A DNA stretch of 10,693 bases, taken from the NCBI GenBank assembly GCA_943914435.1, contig CALUBY010000021.1, positions 1 to 10,693 on the forward strand. Direction: 5' to 3'. Each line of letters starts with the position of its first letter. Within the stretch, counting starts at the first letter, position 1. The stretch comes from an uncultured bacterium (GTDB lineage: Bacteria; Patescibacteriota; Minisyncoccia; Phycocordibacterales; Phycocordibacteraceae). The translations under genes were made by a program, and so were the position numbers. The notes under the pieces are model-generated. The model made no database searches. It was not told the origin of the DNA and saw only the letters and a program-made list of their open reading frames with translations. This document shows positions 1 through 5,285 of this stretch, one piece after another.

Positions 1-58
1 GGTTATCTCTCCCTTGTTCGCTCAGATTAAGTACTGAGCGAACAAGGGAGAGATAACC
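1..58. repeat. Perfect 25-bp inverted repeat at the window edge
   Basis: Bases 1-25 are the exact reverse complement of bases 34-58, with an 8-nt spacer (26-33). The arm starts at base 1, so the repeat may continue outside the window. The right arm and spacer encode the last residues of a minus-strand membrane protein, whose TGA stop lies in the left arm. The stem is only moderately GC-rich and has no T-run on the minus-strand 3' side, so it does not look like a normal intrinsic terminator. A fold-back artefact at a contig end is the simplest explanation; a genuine cruciform or terminator is possible. Confidence 0.95.
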
Positions 59-288
59 AGAGCACTACGATACAGGGTGTTTTGATTCTTTGGAGGATGC
101 GACGCTAAGAAATGACCGAGAAGAATTGCCGCGGCCGCAAGCACAAGATATCCCGCAAACACGAGATTAACGAGAGAGATATCAAGAAGAACGAAGGTAA
201 CAACATCCGTTATAAATCCTCCGATAAAAACGATAGCTCCTAGGTGTCGTTCGTTTCTCTGCGCCCAGGCGAGTATCTTCTTACCCAT
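22..288 (-). CDS. DUF2914-like membrane protein, N-terminal part (probably truncated by the inverted repeat)
   Basis: The readable protein has 88 residues. It starts MGKKILAWAQRNERHLG, has hydrophobic segments at about 17-37 and 39-61, and ends in SPLFAQYLI followed by TGA. The pattern of an ERHL motif, a GGFI.D segment, a second membrane helix and a third hydrophobic stretch resembles the N-terminus of DUF2914 membrane proteins, which are common in Patescibacteria and normally several times longer. Its last codons lie inside the perfect inverted repeat at 1-58, and it is the only gene here ending in TGA, so the end is probably artificial. The ATG at 288 is preceded 7 nt upstream by a TATAGT hexamer and has no Shine-Dalgarno site. 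It lies 33 nt downstream of tRNA-Phe on the same strand. The family call is from memory of the motif pattern and is tentative. Confidence 0.55.
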   Translation of the reverse strand: MGKKILAWAQRNERHLGAIVFIGGFITDVVTFVLLDISLVNLVFAGYLVLAAAAILLGHFLASHPPKNQNTLYRSALVISPLFAQYLI

Positions 289-295
289 ACCCTCT

Positions 296-301
296 ACTAT
301 A
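296..301 (-). promoter_or_regulatory. Possible -10 box for the DUF2914-like gene
   Basis: TATAGT on the minus strand ends 7 nt before the ATG at 288, so transcription would begin at or next to the start codon. It lacks the TGn extension seen at most other promoters here and has no clear -35. Read-through from the tRNA-Phe promoter is an alternative. Confidence 0.3.
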
Positions 302-321
302 CGTCATGTACACGACAACGA

Positions 322-397
322 TGGTGCTTAGGACCGGGGTCGAACCGGTGACCTCACCCTCTTCAGGGGCGCGCTCTACCAACTGAGCTACCTAAGC
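322..397 (-). tRNA. tRNA-Phe (GAA)
   Basis: A complete cloverleaf is readable. The acceptor arms are GCTTAGG and CCTAAGC, and the D-arm contains AGTTGGTA. The anticodon stem CGCCC/GGGTG (with one G-U pair) encloses the loop CTGAAGA, giving anticodon GAA. The T-arm ACCGG/CCGGT has the normal loop TTCGACC. The discriminator is A (325) and CCA is encoded directly after it (324-322), unlike the other two tRNAs in the window. It is followed by the DUF2914-like gene after 33 nt. Confidence 0.97.
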
Positions 398-464
398 AAA
401 TAAAGATCCTCACTCTCCTGTCGTGATTTATTACCTAGAAGATTCCTACCCAGGCAATAGGCCG

Positions 465-473
465 ATTCTAGCA
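465..473 (-). promoter_or_regulatory. Possible extended -10 promoter for tRNA-Phe
   Basis: TGCTAGAAT on the minus strand fits TGn plus a -10 hexamer (5 of 6 matches to TATAAT). It lies between the small membrane protein gene (stop at 500) and tRNA-Phe (5' end at 397), which would give a 5' leader of about 60 nt to be removed by RNase P. No convincing -35 is seen. Confidence 0.4.
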
Positions 474-499
474 CACCGGCCCATTCTTTCCACCCACCC

Positions 500-808
500 C
501 TATTCGAGCTCGTACGCCCCTTGATACTGGTCGATAAGCTGCTGTACCTGATCCTGGGACGGAAGCCCGAACAGGCCCGCAGGGACCCCCTGACTGCCCT
601 CCTGGGCCCTAAACGCGGCTGCAAACGGGGCAAGGAGAGGACCCAGAATAAATGGTATAGCGCCAAGTATCGCGAGCCACAGGAGAATCCTCGCACCAAG
701 CCCAAGAAGGGCGTTTCGCCGCATCTCTCGAAGGAGTCGGTTATTATCCTCTGCAATAGCGCGAGTCTCTTCCAAGAGCTTTGTGAGCTCGTCAGTGGTA
801 GGCGGCAT
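500..808 (-). CDS. Small single-span membrane protein with N-terminal coiled coil, function unknown
   Basis: This 102-residue protein has a soluble, heptad-like N-terminus at about 5-31 (ELTKLLEETRAIAEDNNRLL then REMRR), a long hydrophobic segment at about 35-66 rich in Leu, Ala, Ile and Pro, and a polar tail ending QYQGAYELE. The order of a short coiled coil, a basic patch and a membrane anchor suggests an inner-membrane protein with its N-terminus in the cytoplasm, perhaps oligomeric. Similar tiny proteins with NNRLLR.MRRNA before a helix are frequent in Patescibacteria and, as far as I know, uncharacterised. The ATG at 808 is supported by an extended -10 ending 9 nt upstream, and there is no Shine-Dalgarno site. 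The stop is TAG. It sits between tRNA-Arg and tRNA-Phe on the same strand. Confidence 0.8.
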   Translation of the reverse strand: MPPTTDELTKLLEETRAIAEDNNRLLREMRRNALLGLGARILLWLAILGAIPFILGPLLAPFAAAFRAQEGSQGVPAGLFGLPSQDQVQQLIDQYQGAYELE

Positions 809-817
809 GATGTTCTG

Positions 818-826
818 ATTATATCA
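818..826 (-). promoter_or_regulatory. Extended -10 promoter of the small membrane protein gene
   Basis: TGATATAAT on the minus strand is a perfect TGnTATAAT. The hexamer ends 9 nt before the ATG at 808, so the expected start site (about 7 nt downstream) leaves only 1-3 nt of leader. The -35 region would lie in the 3' part of tRNA-Arg and shows no TTGACA-like hexamer. Confidence 0.7.
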
Positions 827-837
827 CTATGAATGCA

Positions 838-909
838 TGCCCTCGCCAGGAGTCGGACCTGGATCTGAGGTTTAGGAAACCTCCGTTCTATCCATTGAAC
901 TACGAGAGC
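838..909 (-). tRNA. tRNA-Arg (CCT), with an unusual T-loop
   Basis: The acceptor arms GCTCTCG/CGAGGGC pair with one G-U. The anticodon stem GAGGT/ACCTC encloses TTCCTAA, giving anticodon CCT, which decodes AGG. The variable loop has 4 nt and the T-stem is CCAGG/CCTGG. The T-loop reads TCCGACT, with C at position 55 where nearly all elongator tRNAs have U (pseudouridine 55); T54, C56, G57 and A58 are normal. The discriminator is A, and the next bases are TGC, so CCA must be added enzymatically. The gene lies directly after the terminator of the glutaredoxin-like gene. Confidence 0.95.
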
Positions 910-917
910 GTATCGTG

Positions 918-926
918 AGAATATCA
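918..926 (-). promoter_or_regulatory. Extended -10 promoter of tRNA-Arg
   Basis: TGATATTCT on the minus strand (TGn plus a hexamer with 4 of 6 matches) ends 8 nt before the tRNA 5' end at 909, so the primary transcript would have almost no 5' leader. The TG of the motif overlaps the last bases of the terminator hairpin of the preceding gene (925-962). Any -35 contact would therefore fall within that hairpin. Confidence 0.5.
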
Positions 927-962
927 CAAAACCCGCGAGCCCAAAGGCTCGCGGGTTTTGTG
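925..962. terminator. Strong intrinsic terminator after the glutaredoxin-like gene
   Basis: A perfect 17-bp stem (925-941 with 946-962) has a 4-nt loop (942-945), a GC-rich core, and an A-run and T-run in the two arms. It begins 11 nt after the TAA of the glutaredoxin-like gene on the minus strand. The symmetry would let it work in both directions. Confidence 0.9.
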
Positions 963-972
963 AATCCGTTCG

Positions 973-1230
973 TTATGCTGCCGGAGCCTCAGAGAGACCA
1001 AGCTTCTCAACAAACTGCTTCTTATCGAAACCAACAATCATGTCGTCTCCAATGAAGATAACAGGGACACCCATCTGGCCACTCTTATCAATCATCTCCT
1101 GACGCTTCTCCATGTCGTTTGCGACATTGTGTTCAGTGTACGCAACGTTATTCTCCTTGAAGAATTCTTTGCTCATCTGGCAGAAGTGGCAGGTTGGCGT
1201 CGTGTAAATAGTGACAGTCTTTTGATCCAT
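973..1230 (-). CDS. Glutaredoxin-like thiol-disulfide oxidoreductase (CxxC, YruB/NrdH-like)
   Basis: An 85-residue single thioredoxin-fold protein. The N-terminal strand KTVTIYTTPTC leads to the active site CHFC (residues 14-17), followed by a helix. The cis-proline motif GVPVIFI lies at about 54-60, with a glycine-phenylalanine turn (VGFD) at 67-70. Size and motifs fit small glutaredoxin-like proteins that reduce protein disulfides or serve ribonucleotide reductase; the physiological partner cannot be told from the sequence. No signal peptide is seen, so it is cytosolic. The start at 1230 is preferred over an in-frame ATG at 1278 because the promoter (TTGACT, then TGCTATAAT) lies between the two and the fold begins at the inner ATG. 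A GGAGG 16 nt before the ATG is too distant for a good ribosome site. It is monocistronic, closed by the hairpin at 925-962. Confidence 0.92.
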   Translation of the reverse strand: MDQKTVTIYTTPTCHFCQMSKEFFKENNVAYTEHNVANDMEKRQEMIDKSGQMGVPVIFIGDDMIVGFDKKQFVEKLGLSEAPAA

Positions 1231-1251
1231 ACGTATTGGGTTATTTCCTCC

Positions 1252-1278
1252 ATTATAGCACTCTCCGGAATGAGTCAA
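1252..1278 (-). promoter_or_regulatory. Promoter of the glutaredoxin-like gene (-35 plus extended -10)
   Basis: On the minus strand TTGACT (1278-1273) and TATAAT (1257-1252) are separated by 15 bp, with TGC directly before the -10 giving a perfect TGnTATAAT. This is the most complete promoter in the window. It predicts a start near 1245 and a leader of about 15 nt. A short stem with four GC-rich pairs (CGGG/CCCG, 1280-1292) sits just upstream and could weakly terminate the preceding gene. Confidence 0.75.
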
Positions 1279-1321
1279 ACGGGCACAACCCGGCCCACAC
1301 GATGGCTACTTCCTGAGGTGA

Positions 1322-1690
1322 CTACCACACCCCAAACCAGCCCAGTAAACGCGTATACCAAGGAATGGTTGGCTCATCGACTTTTTCTTTTGGCGGAACG
1401 ACGATAATAACTTCCTCTCCCACCTTCGCGACACCATGATTTTGACGAAGCGTTGCTTCCTGTCCTCGGTCTGTTGAAAGCTCGTGCATGTTCTCTTCAA
1501 ACACTGCCTTTCGCTCTTCGAGCACTGCGAGCTCGGCCTTACGTGCATTCATTGCCTTTCGTGCAATCTCTTCTTTACGAGCAATACCAAACACCGCCCA
1601 CACCATCACGCCAATCATACACACCAGAAAACCCGCGAGTAGGTACTCTGTAACATGCACACGCTGATGCTTCCGTGAGGTCCGCGACAT
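1322..1690 (-). CDS. FtsB/DivIC-like septum formation initiator family protein
   Basis: A 122-residue bitopic membrane protein. It has a short basic cytoplasmic N-terminus, one membrane helix at about 14-37, and a coiled coil at about 38-71 (RKEEIARK through EERKAVFEEN). After that comes the stretch STDRGQEATLRQNHGVAKVGEEVIIVV at about 72-98. This last part, an R..EA.LR.N.G.AK.GEEV pattern, is the signature that follows the coiled coil in FtsB/DivIC-type proteins, which help assemble the divisome with FtsL and FtsQ/DivIB. The C-terminus adds an aromatic amphipathic segment (WYTRLLGWFGVW). The start at 1690 is chosen over an in-frame ATG at 1717 because an extended -10 lies between them, ending 6 nt before the inner ATG, which predicts a leaderless mRNA. 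It follows lepA, and its stop is TAG. Confidence 0.82.
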   Translation of the reverse strand: MSRTSRKHQRVHVTEYLLAGFLVCMIGVMVWAVFGIARKEEIARKAMNARKAELAVLEERKAVFEENMHELSTDRGQEATLRQNHGVAKVGEEVIIVVPPKEKVDEPTIPWYTRLLGWFGVW

Positions 1691-1696
1691 GAAGGA

Positions 1697-1705
1697 AGTA
1701 TACCA
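1697..1705 (-). promoter_or_regulatory. Extended -10 promoter of the FtsB-like gene
   Basis: TGGTATACT on the minus strand (TGn plus 5 of 6 matches to TATAAT) ends 6 nt before the ATG at 1690. Transcription would start at the start codon itself. No -35 hexamer is apparent. Confidence 0.65.
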
Positions 1706-1729
1706 AGTCGAGCACAAAGCTTAGTTCCA

Positions 1730-1752
1730 ATAGGTGCGAATAGCACACCTAT
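1730..1752 (-). terminator. Weak, imperfect hairpin after lepA
   Basis: The arms ATAGGTGC (1730-1737) and GCACACCTAT (1743-1752) pair with a 2-nt bulge and a 5-nt loop. The hairpin begins 17 nt after the lepA stop and lies before the promoter of the FtsB-like gene. There is no T-run, so termination would be inefficient or it may be incidental. Confidence 0.3.
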
Positions 1753-1768
1753 AGCGTTCCTTGTGCGA

Positions 1769-3556
1769 CTAGCGTTCGGAATCCTGCACCATCTTCATGA
1801 ACACGTCCTGAGGGATATCCATTTTGGCGTGTGCGCCACGCCTCGCCTTTCCTTTCTTCTGCTTTTCAAGAAGCTTCATTTTGCGGGTAATGTCACCTCC
1901 ATACAGGTACCCAGTTACGTCCTTACGAAACGCAGATATAGAGCGTGAGGCAACAATGCGACCAAGGGCGTGCGCCTGAATCTTAAGCACAAACATCTGT
2001 CGTGGAAGAATTTCGTGTAGTTTCTCCACCATCCGCTCGCCTTCTTCCACAACCCGTCGGCGAGACACCACGCGCGCAAAGGCTGCGATAGGTTCTTCTG
2101 CCACGTATATTTCAAGCTTCACGACGTCAGCAGGGCGCTCATCAAGGAACTCATAGGAAAGCGAGGCGTACCCAGACGAAGCGTTCTTCACCTTGTCGAA
2201 GAATCCCCGCATAAGCTCACGCAAAGGCATTTCAACCGTAAGCTCAATACGACCATCGAGATGGGACTCTGTATCAAGCACATTCCCTTCATGATCATGG
2301 AAGAGCTGAATCATGCTTGAAAGCGAGTCGGGGGGTGTTATGAGCACCACCTTCACCCAAGGCTCTTCTATTGAATCAGTCTCACCGAATGCCGGAAATC
2401 GAGACGGCGTGTAAATAACCTCGCGATTCCCTTTCTTATCCGTAACGGTATACGCAATAGTTGGAATCGTCACAATGAGCTCAAGATTGAACTCACGCTT
2501 CAAGCGTTCAACGATAATCTCAAGGTGAAGCATGCCGAGGAATCCGCATCGGAACCCGCGACCAAGCACACCCGACGACTCTTCTTCAAAGGCAAGCGAA
2601 GAGTCAGAGAGACGAAGGCGCTCGAGCGACTGACGAAGCTCAGTGTGGCTGTCTTGGTCTTCCGGATATACCGACGCCCACACCACCGGTCGCGGTCGTG
2701 CAAATCCTTCAAGTCCTTCGGTCGATCCTGCATTTGCAATAACCGTGTCACCCACGTTCACAACACCTGCCTCTTTAACACCGGTCACAATATAGCCAAT
2801 TTCACCGGCCTGAAGGGATTCGGTCACTACTTCGTCAGGCATAAAGATACCGGTCTCAAGAGCCGTGAACCGTTCGTTCGCGGCCGCAAAACGCAGCACA
2901 TCTCCCTTCTTAAATTCCCCATCAAAAATACGAGCAAACACGGTAATTCCACGGTGGGTTGAATACGAGAAATCAAAAATAAGTGCACGAGGACCCCCGG
3001 CAGAAGGACGCGGAGCTGGTACCTTAGCAACAATCTCTTCAAGGAGCTCCATAACTCCCTCGCCCGTCTTTCCCGACACACTGAGCACCGTATCCGGATC
3101 AATAGAAAGAAGTTCTGCAAGTTCGAGCGACACGTCATCAACACGAGCCGCCGGTGAGTCGATTTTCGAAAGAACCGGAATAATCACACAGCCCGCGTCC
3201 TTTGCCATCTGCAGAGTCGTCAGTGTTTGCGCTTGGATACCTTGCGTTGAGTCCACGAGCAGGAGCACGCCCTCTACCGCAGACAGCGCACGCGAAACCT
3301 CATACGAAAAATCGATATGTCCTGGCGTATCAATGAGATTTAAAATGTAGTCGTTTCCGTCCTTCGCTTTGTACTTCATGCGCGCAGGCTGCATTTTAAT
3401 GGTGATGCCACGCTCGCGTTCAAGATCCATCTTGTCGAGAACCTGGTCACGCATTTTTCTGGCTTCTATCGTACCGGTACGCTCAAGAAGTCGATCTGCA
3501 AGAGTCGATTTGCCGTGGTCAATATGCGCGATGATGGAAAAGTTTCGGATGTTCAT
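1769..3556 (-). CDS. lepA: Elongation factor 4 (LepA), translational GTPase
   Basis: 595 residues, full length for LepA (about 600). LepA binds the ribosome, with reported roles in back-translocation and in 30S biogenesis/initiation. The G domain shows G1 AHIDHGKS (10-17), switch I RGITIKMQ (49-56) and G3 DTPGH (76-80). G4 reads SKID (130-133) where NKID is usual, and G5 reads SGKTG (161-165) where SAKTG is usual. Elongation-factor-like domains follow, with the LepA hallmark GFRCGFLGMLHLEIIVERL, the SGYASL.YEF segment, and the LepA-specific C-terminal domain with YGGDITRKMKLLEKQKKGK. The ATG at 3556 matches the conserved N-terminus MNIRNFSIIAHIDHGKS. It begins 31 nt after murJ with no promoter or clear Shine-Dalgarno site between, so co-transcription is likely. 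The identity is secure; the G4/G5 changes are the odd point. Confidence 0.98.
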   Translation of the reverse strand: MNIRNFSIIAHIDHGKSTLADRLLERTGTIEARKMRDQVLDKMDLERERGITIKMQPARMKYKAKDGNDYILNLIDTPGHIDFSYEVSRALSAVEGVLLLVDSTQGIQAQTLTTLQMAKDAGCVIIPVLSKIDSPAARVDDVSLELAELLSIDPDTVLSVSGKTGEGVMELLEEIVAKVPAPRPSAGGPRALIFDFSYSTHRGITVFARIFDGEFKKGDVLRFAAANERFTALETGIFMPDEVVTESLQAGEIGYIVTGVKEAGVVNVGDTVIANAGSTEGLEGFARPRPVVWASVYPEDQDSHTELRQSLERLRLSDSSLAFEEESSGVLGRGFRCGFLGMLHLEIIVERLKREFNLELIVTIPTIAYTVTDKKGNREVIYTPSRFPAFGETDSIEEPWVKVVLITPPDSLSSMIQLFHDHEGNVLDTESHLDGRIELTVEMPLRELMRGFFDKVKNASSGYASLSYEFLDERPADVVKLEIYVAEEPIAAFARVVSRRRVVEEGERMVEKLHEILPRQMFVLKIQAHALGRIVASRSISAFRKDVTGYLYGGDITRKMKLLEKQKKGKARRGAHAKMDIPQDVFMKMVQDSER

Positions 3557-3587
3557 GGGCGGTACAGGCTGACAGAGAAACCGAGAC

Positions 3588-5270
3588 CTACATATCTACT
3601 CGTTCAGAAAGTATGGGACCTGACGGCGTAAGGGCCGTTGAAGGGCGTATACGCTTAAGGGAATCGACAAGATCCCTAAATTCCTTATTAACGAGGAGAG
3701 CAAGGACGGCTGCTGCCACCGATAGACCTACCATACCAGCGAGAAGGGTCTCCGTGAAGACAATGAAGAGCGTGGTGGCTGGAGCGAGGGTTCCGGCAAG
3801 AGACAAGGCGCCGTATGCAGCAGCCCCACCCAGTATGGCTGCGGCAGCACCTTCAAACACCGGACGCATCAACGTTGAGGCCACTCCGGGCGCAACTGCG
3901 CGTAAAGTGACCAGGGCAAAAACACCCGTTGCAACGGATCCAAGCATAGAACCGAGTGCAACAAGAAGGATGGTAGTCCCTGGAACGCCCTCTACGCGAA
4001 GCAATGCCTCTACAAAGTAGAGCACAACTGGATGTACGTTTGAGAGCCACAGTAGTCCGAGTGTCGAAGTAACCGCTACAATCAGACCCCCAATCTGAAT
4101 GAAAAGAGGATTCCATGATTTCTTCGCTGCATAAAACGCACGCGACGCGAGCAATACAATACCCTGCGCCATGAGTCCAAGTACCAGTATCGCGAGTATG
4201 GCTGCCGTTAGTCTCGTTGCGTCCCAGTTAAACATACCGGTACCAAGTACGATACGTACAATATGAGCTCGGAGCACGAGCACCAGCACCGACAAGATAG
4301 CCGACCAGAAAATGATGTGACGCGCCGCTGCAGAGAACGTCGCACGGAAGGCCTCGTGCCGTTTTGCTTCAATGTTTTCTGCAAGAACAGGAAACGCCGC
4401 AGTCGCATATGACGCCGCAATGAGTGAGAGCGGCACCGCCTGCAGGTTTGACGCGAGCGCAAGCACTGAGATAGCTCCCTCCCCGGTTTTAGCCGCAATA
4501 ATAGTAAGAATAAGTGCCGTCACTGAGCCCATAGCAAGAGCGAGCGAGCGCGGGACTGAATCACGAATCACTCCCCACAAAAGCCCGGGGTTAGGTATAA
4601 CGAACCGAGGCAGTAGTTTTTCCCCTGCAAGTACCGGAATGTGAATAAGGAGATGCGCTGCCGCTCCCAAAAGCACACCGATACCAATACCCGGGAGTCC
4701 ATAGAGCGGATACAGCACAATAACCCCCGCAATGATGCCGAGGTTATAGAGCACCGGCGACAGTGCAAACAAGAAGAATCGACGACGGACCTGCGTCACG
4801 CTCGTTGCAATACCCGAGAGTCCAAGCAAGATTGGCTGAAGTAGGAGTATGCGCGTAAGAAGCACGAAGCTCGATCCTTCACCTGATGCCATTATCTCAG
4901 GAAAGAGTGCAGCAAGAAGCGTCGGCGCCGCAACCGCAAGTACGGCACAGAATGCACCCGCTCCAATAATAAGGAACGACGTCGTCTGCGATATAAGATC
5001 GCTCGATTCCTTTTTTGAGCCTCCTGCGATACGTGGGATAAGCACATAGGCTGATACAAGTGACGCCACAAGCGCAAATACGAGGTCCGGAACCTTGAAC
5101 GCGGCGTAGTAGAGGTCGAGCACGGGCCCCGCTCCAAAACTATGCGCAAAGAGGCGATCACGCAGGAGTGCGAGTGCCTGAGACGCGAGCGTTAGACCCG
5201 CAAGCAGGTACGCGGCCTGATGAAGGCCGCGTACCGGTGCGGTGAGTGAACTGAGTATCTTTCGTACCAT
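3588..5270 (-). CDS. murJ: Lipid II flippase MurJ (MviN family)
   Basis: A 560-residue polytopic membrane protein with about 14 predicted membrane helices. The N-terminus carries the MviN/MurJ pattern ALLRDRLFAHSFGAGPVLDLYYAAFKVPDLVF at about 34-65, and a second family feature, the run SVPRSLALAMGS, occurs in the middle. MurJ flips the peptidoglycan precursor lipid II to the outer face of the cytoplasmic membrane, so this implies a peptidoglycan wall. The short polar C-terminus (about 530-560) is probably cytoplasmic. The ATG at 5270 is 15 nt after the stop of the O-antigen-ligase-like gene, and AAGGG 3 nt before the ATG is a weak ribosome site. A 12-bp perfect hairpin lies within codons 12-22. 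The upstream neighbour and lepA downstream make a three-gene unit. Confidence 0.96.
   Translation of the reverse strand: MVRKILSSLTAPVRGLHQAAYLLAGLTLASQALALLRDRLFAHSFGAGPVLDLYYAAFKVPDLVFALVASLVSAYVLIPRIAGGSKKESSDLISQTTSFLIIGAGAFCAVLAVAAPTLLAALFPEIMASGEGSSFVLLTRILLLQPILLGLSGIATSVTQVRRRFFLFALSPVLYNLGIIAGVIVLYPLYGLPGIGIGVLLGAAAHLLIHIPVLAGEKLLPRFVIPNPGLLWGVIRDSVPRSLALAMGSVTALILTIIAAKTGEGAISVLALASNLQAVPLSLIAASYATAAFPVLAENIEAKRHEAFRATFSAAARHIIFWSAILSVLVLVLRAHIVRIVLGTGMFNWDATRLTAAILAILVLGLMAQGIVLLASRAFYAAKKSWNPLFIQIGGLIVAVTSTLGLLWLSNVHPVVLYFVEALLRVEGVPGTTILLVALGSMLGSVATGVFALVTLRAVAPGVASTLMRPVFEGAAAAILGGAAAYGALSLAGTLAPATTLFIVFTETLLAGMVGLSVAAAVLALLVNKEFRDLVDSLKRIRPSTALTPSGPILSERVDM
5207..5235 (-). repeat. 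12-bp perfect hairpin inside the start of murJ
   Basis: GGTACGCGGCCT (5207-5218) and AGGCCGCGTACC (5224-5235) are exact reverse complements around a 5-nt loop. In the murJ mRNA the stem covers codons 12-22 and is GC-rich, so it should be stable. No T-run follows. It could slow ribosomes or protect the mRNA, or be a by-product of codon choice. Confidence 0.85.
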
Positions 5271-5285
5271 GCGCCCTTAAGGGAA

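Noticed and set aside
388..927. 179-codon open frame on the minus strand
   Set aside because: It runs through tRNA-Arg, the 102-aa gene in another frame and the edge of tRNA-Phe; the composition is not protein-like.
1231..1278. Longer start for the glutaredoxin-like protein (ATG at 1278)
   Set aside because: The promoter -10 lies inside this stretch and the thioredoxin-like fold begins at the inner ATG (1230).
1691..1717. Longer start for the FtsB-like protein (ATG at 1717)
   Set aside because: The extended -10 lies between 1697 and 1705, so a transcript from it cannot include the upstream ATG.
2525..3350. Open frames of 145 and 161 codons on the plus strand
   Set aside because: They are antisense shadows of lepA with no recognisable protein features.
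5274..5283. 10-bp palindrome CCCTTAAGGG before murJ as an operator
   Set aside because: It is a single short palindrome in a 15-nt gap within an operon; the AAGGG is more simply a weak ribosome site.
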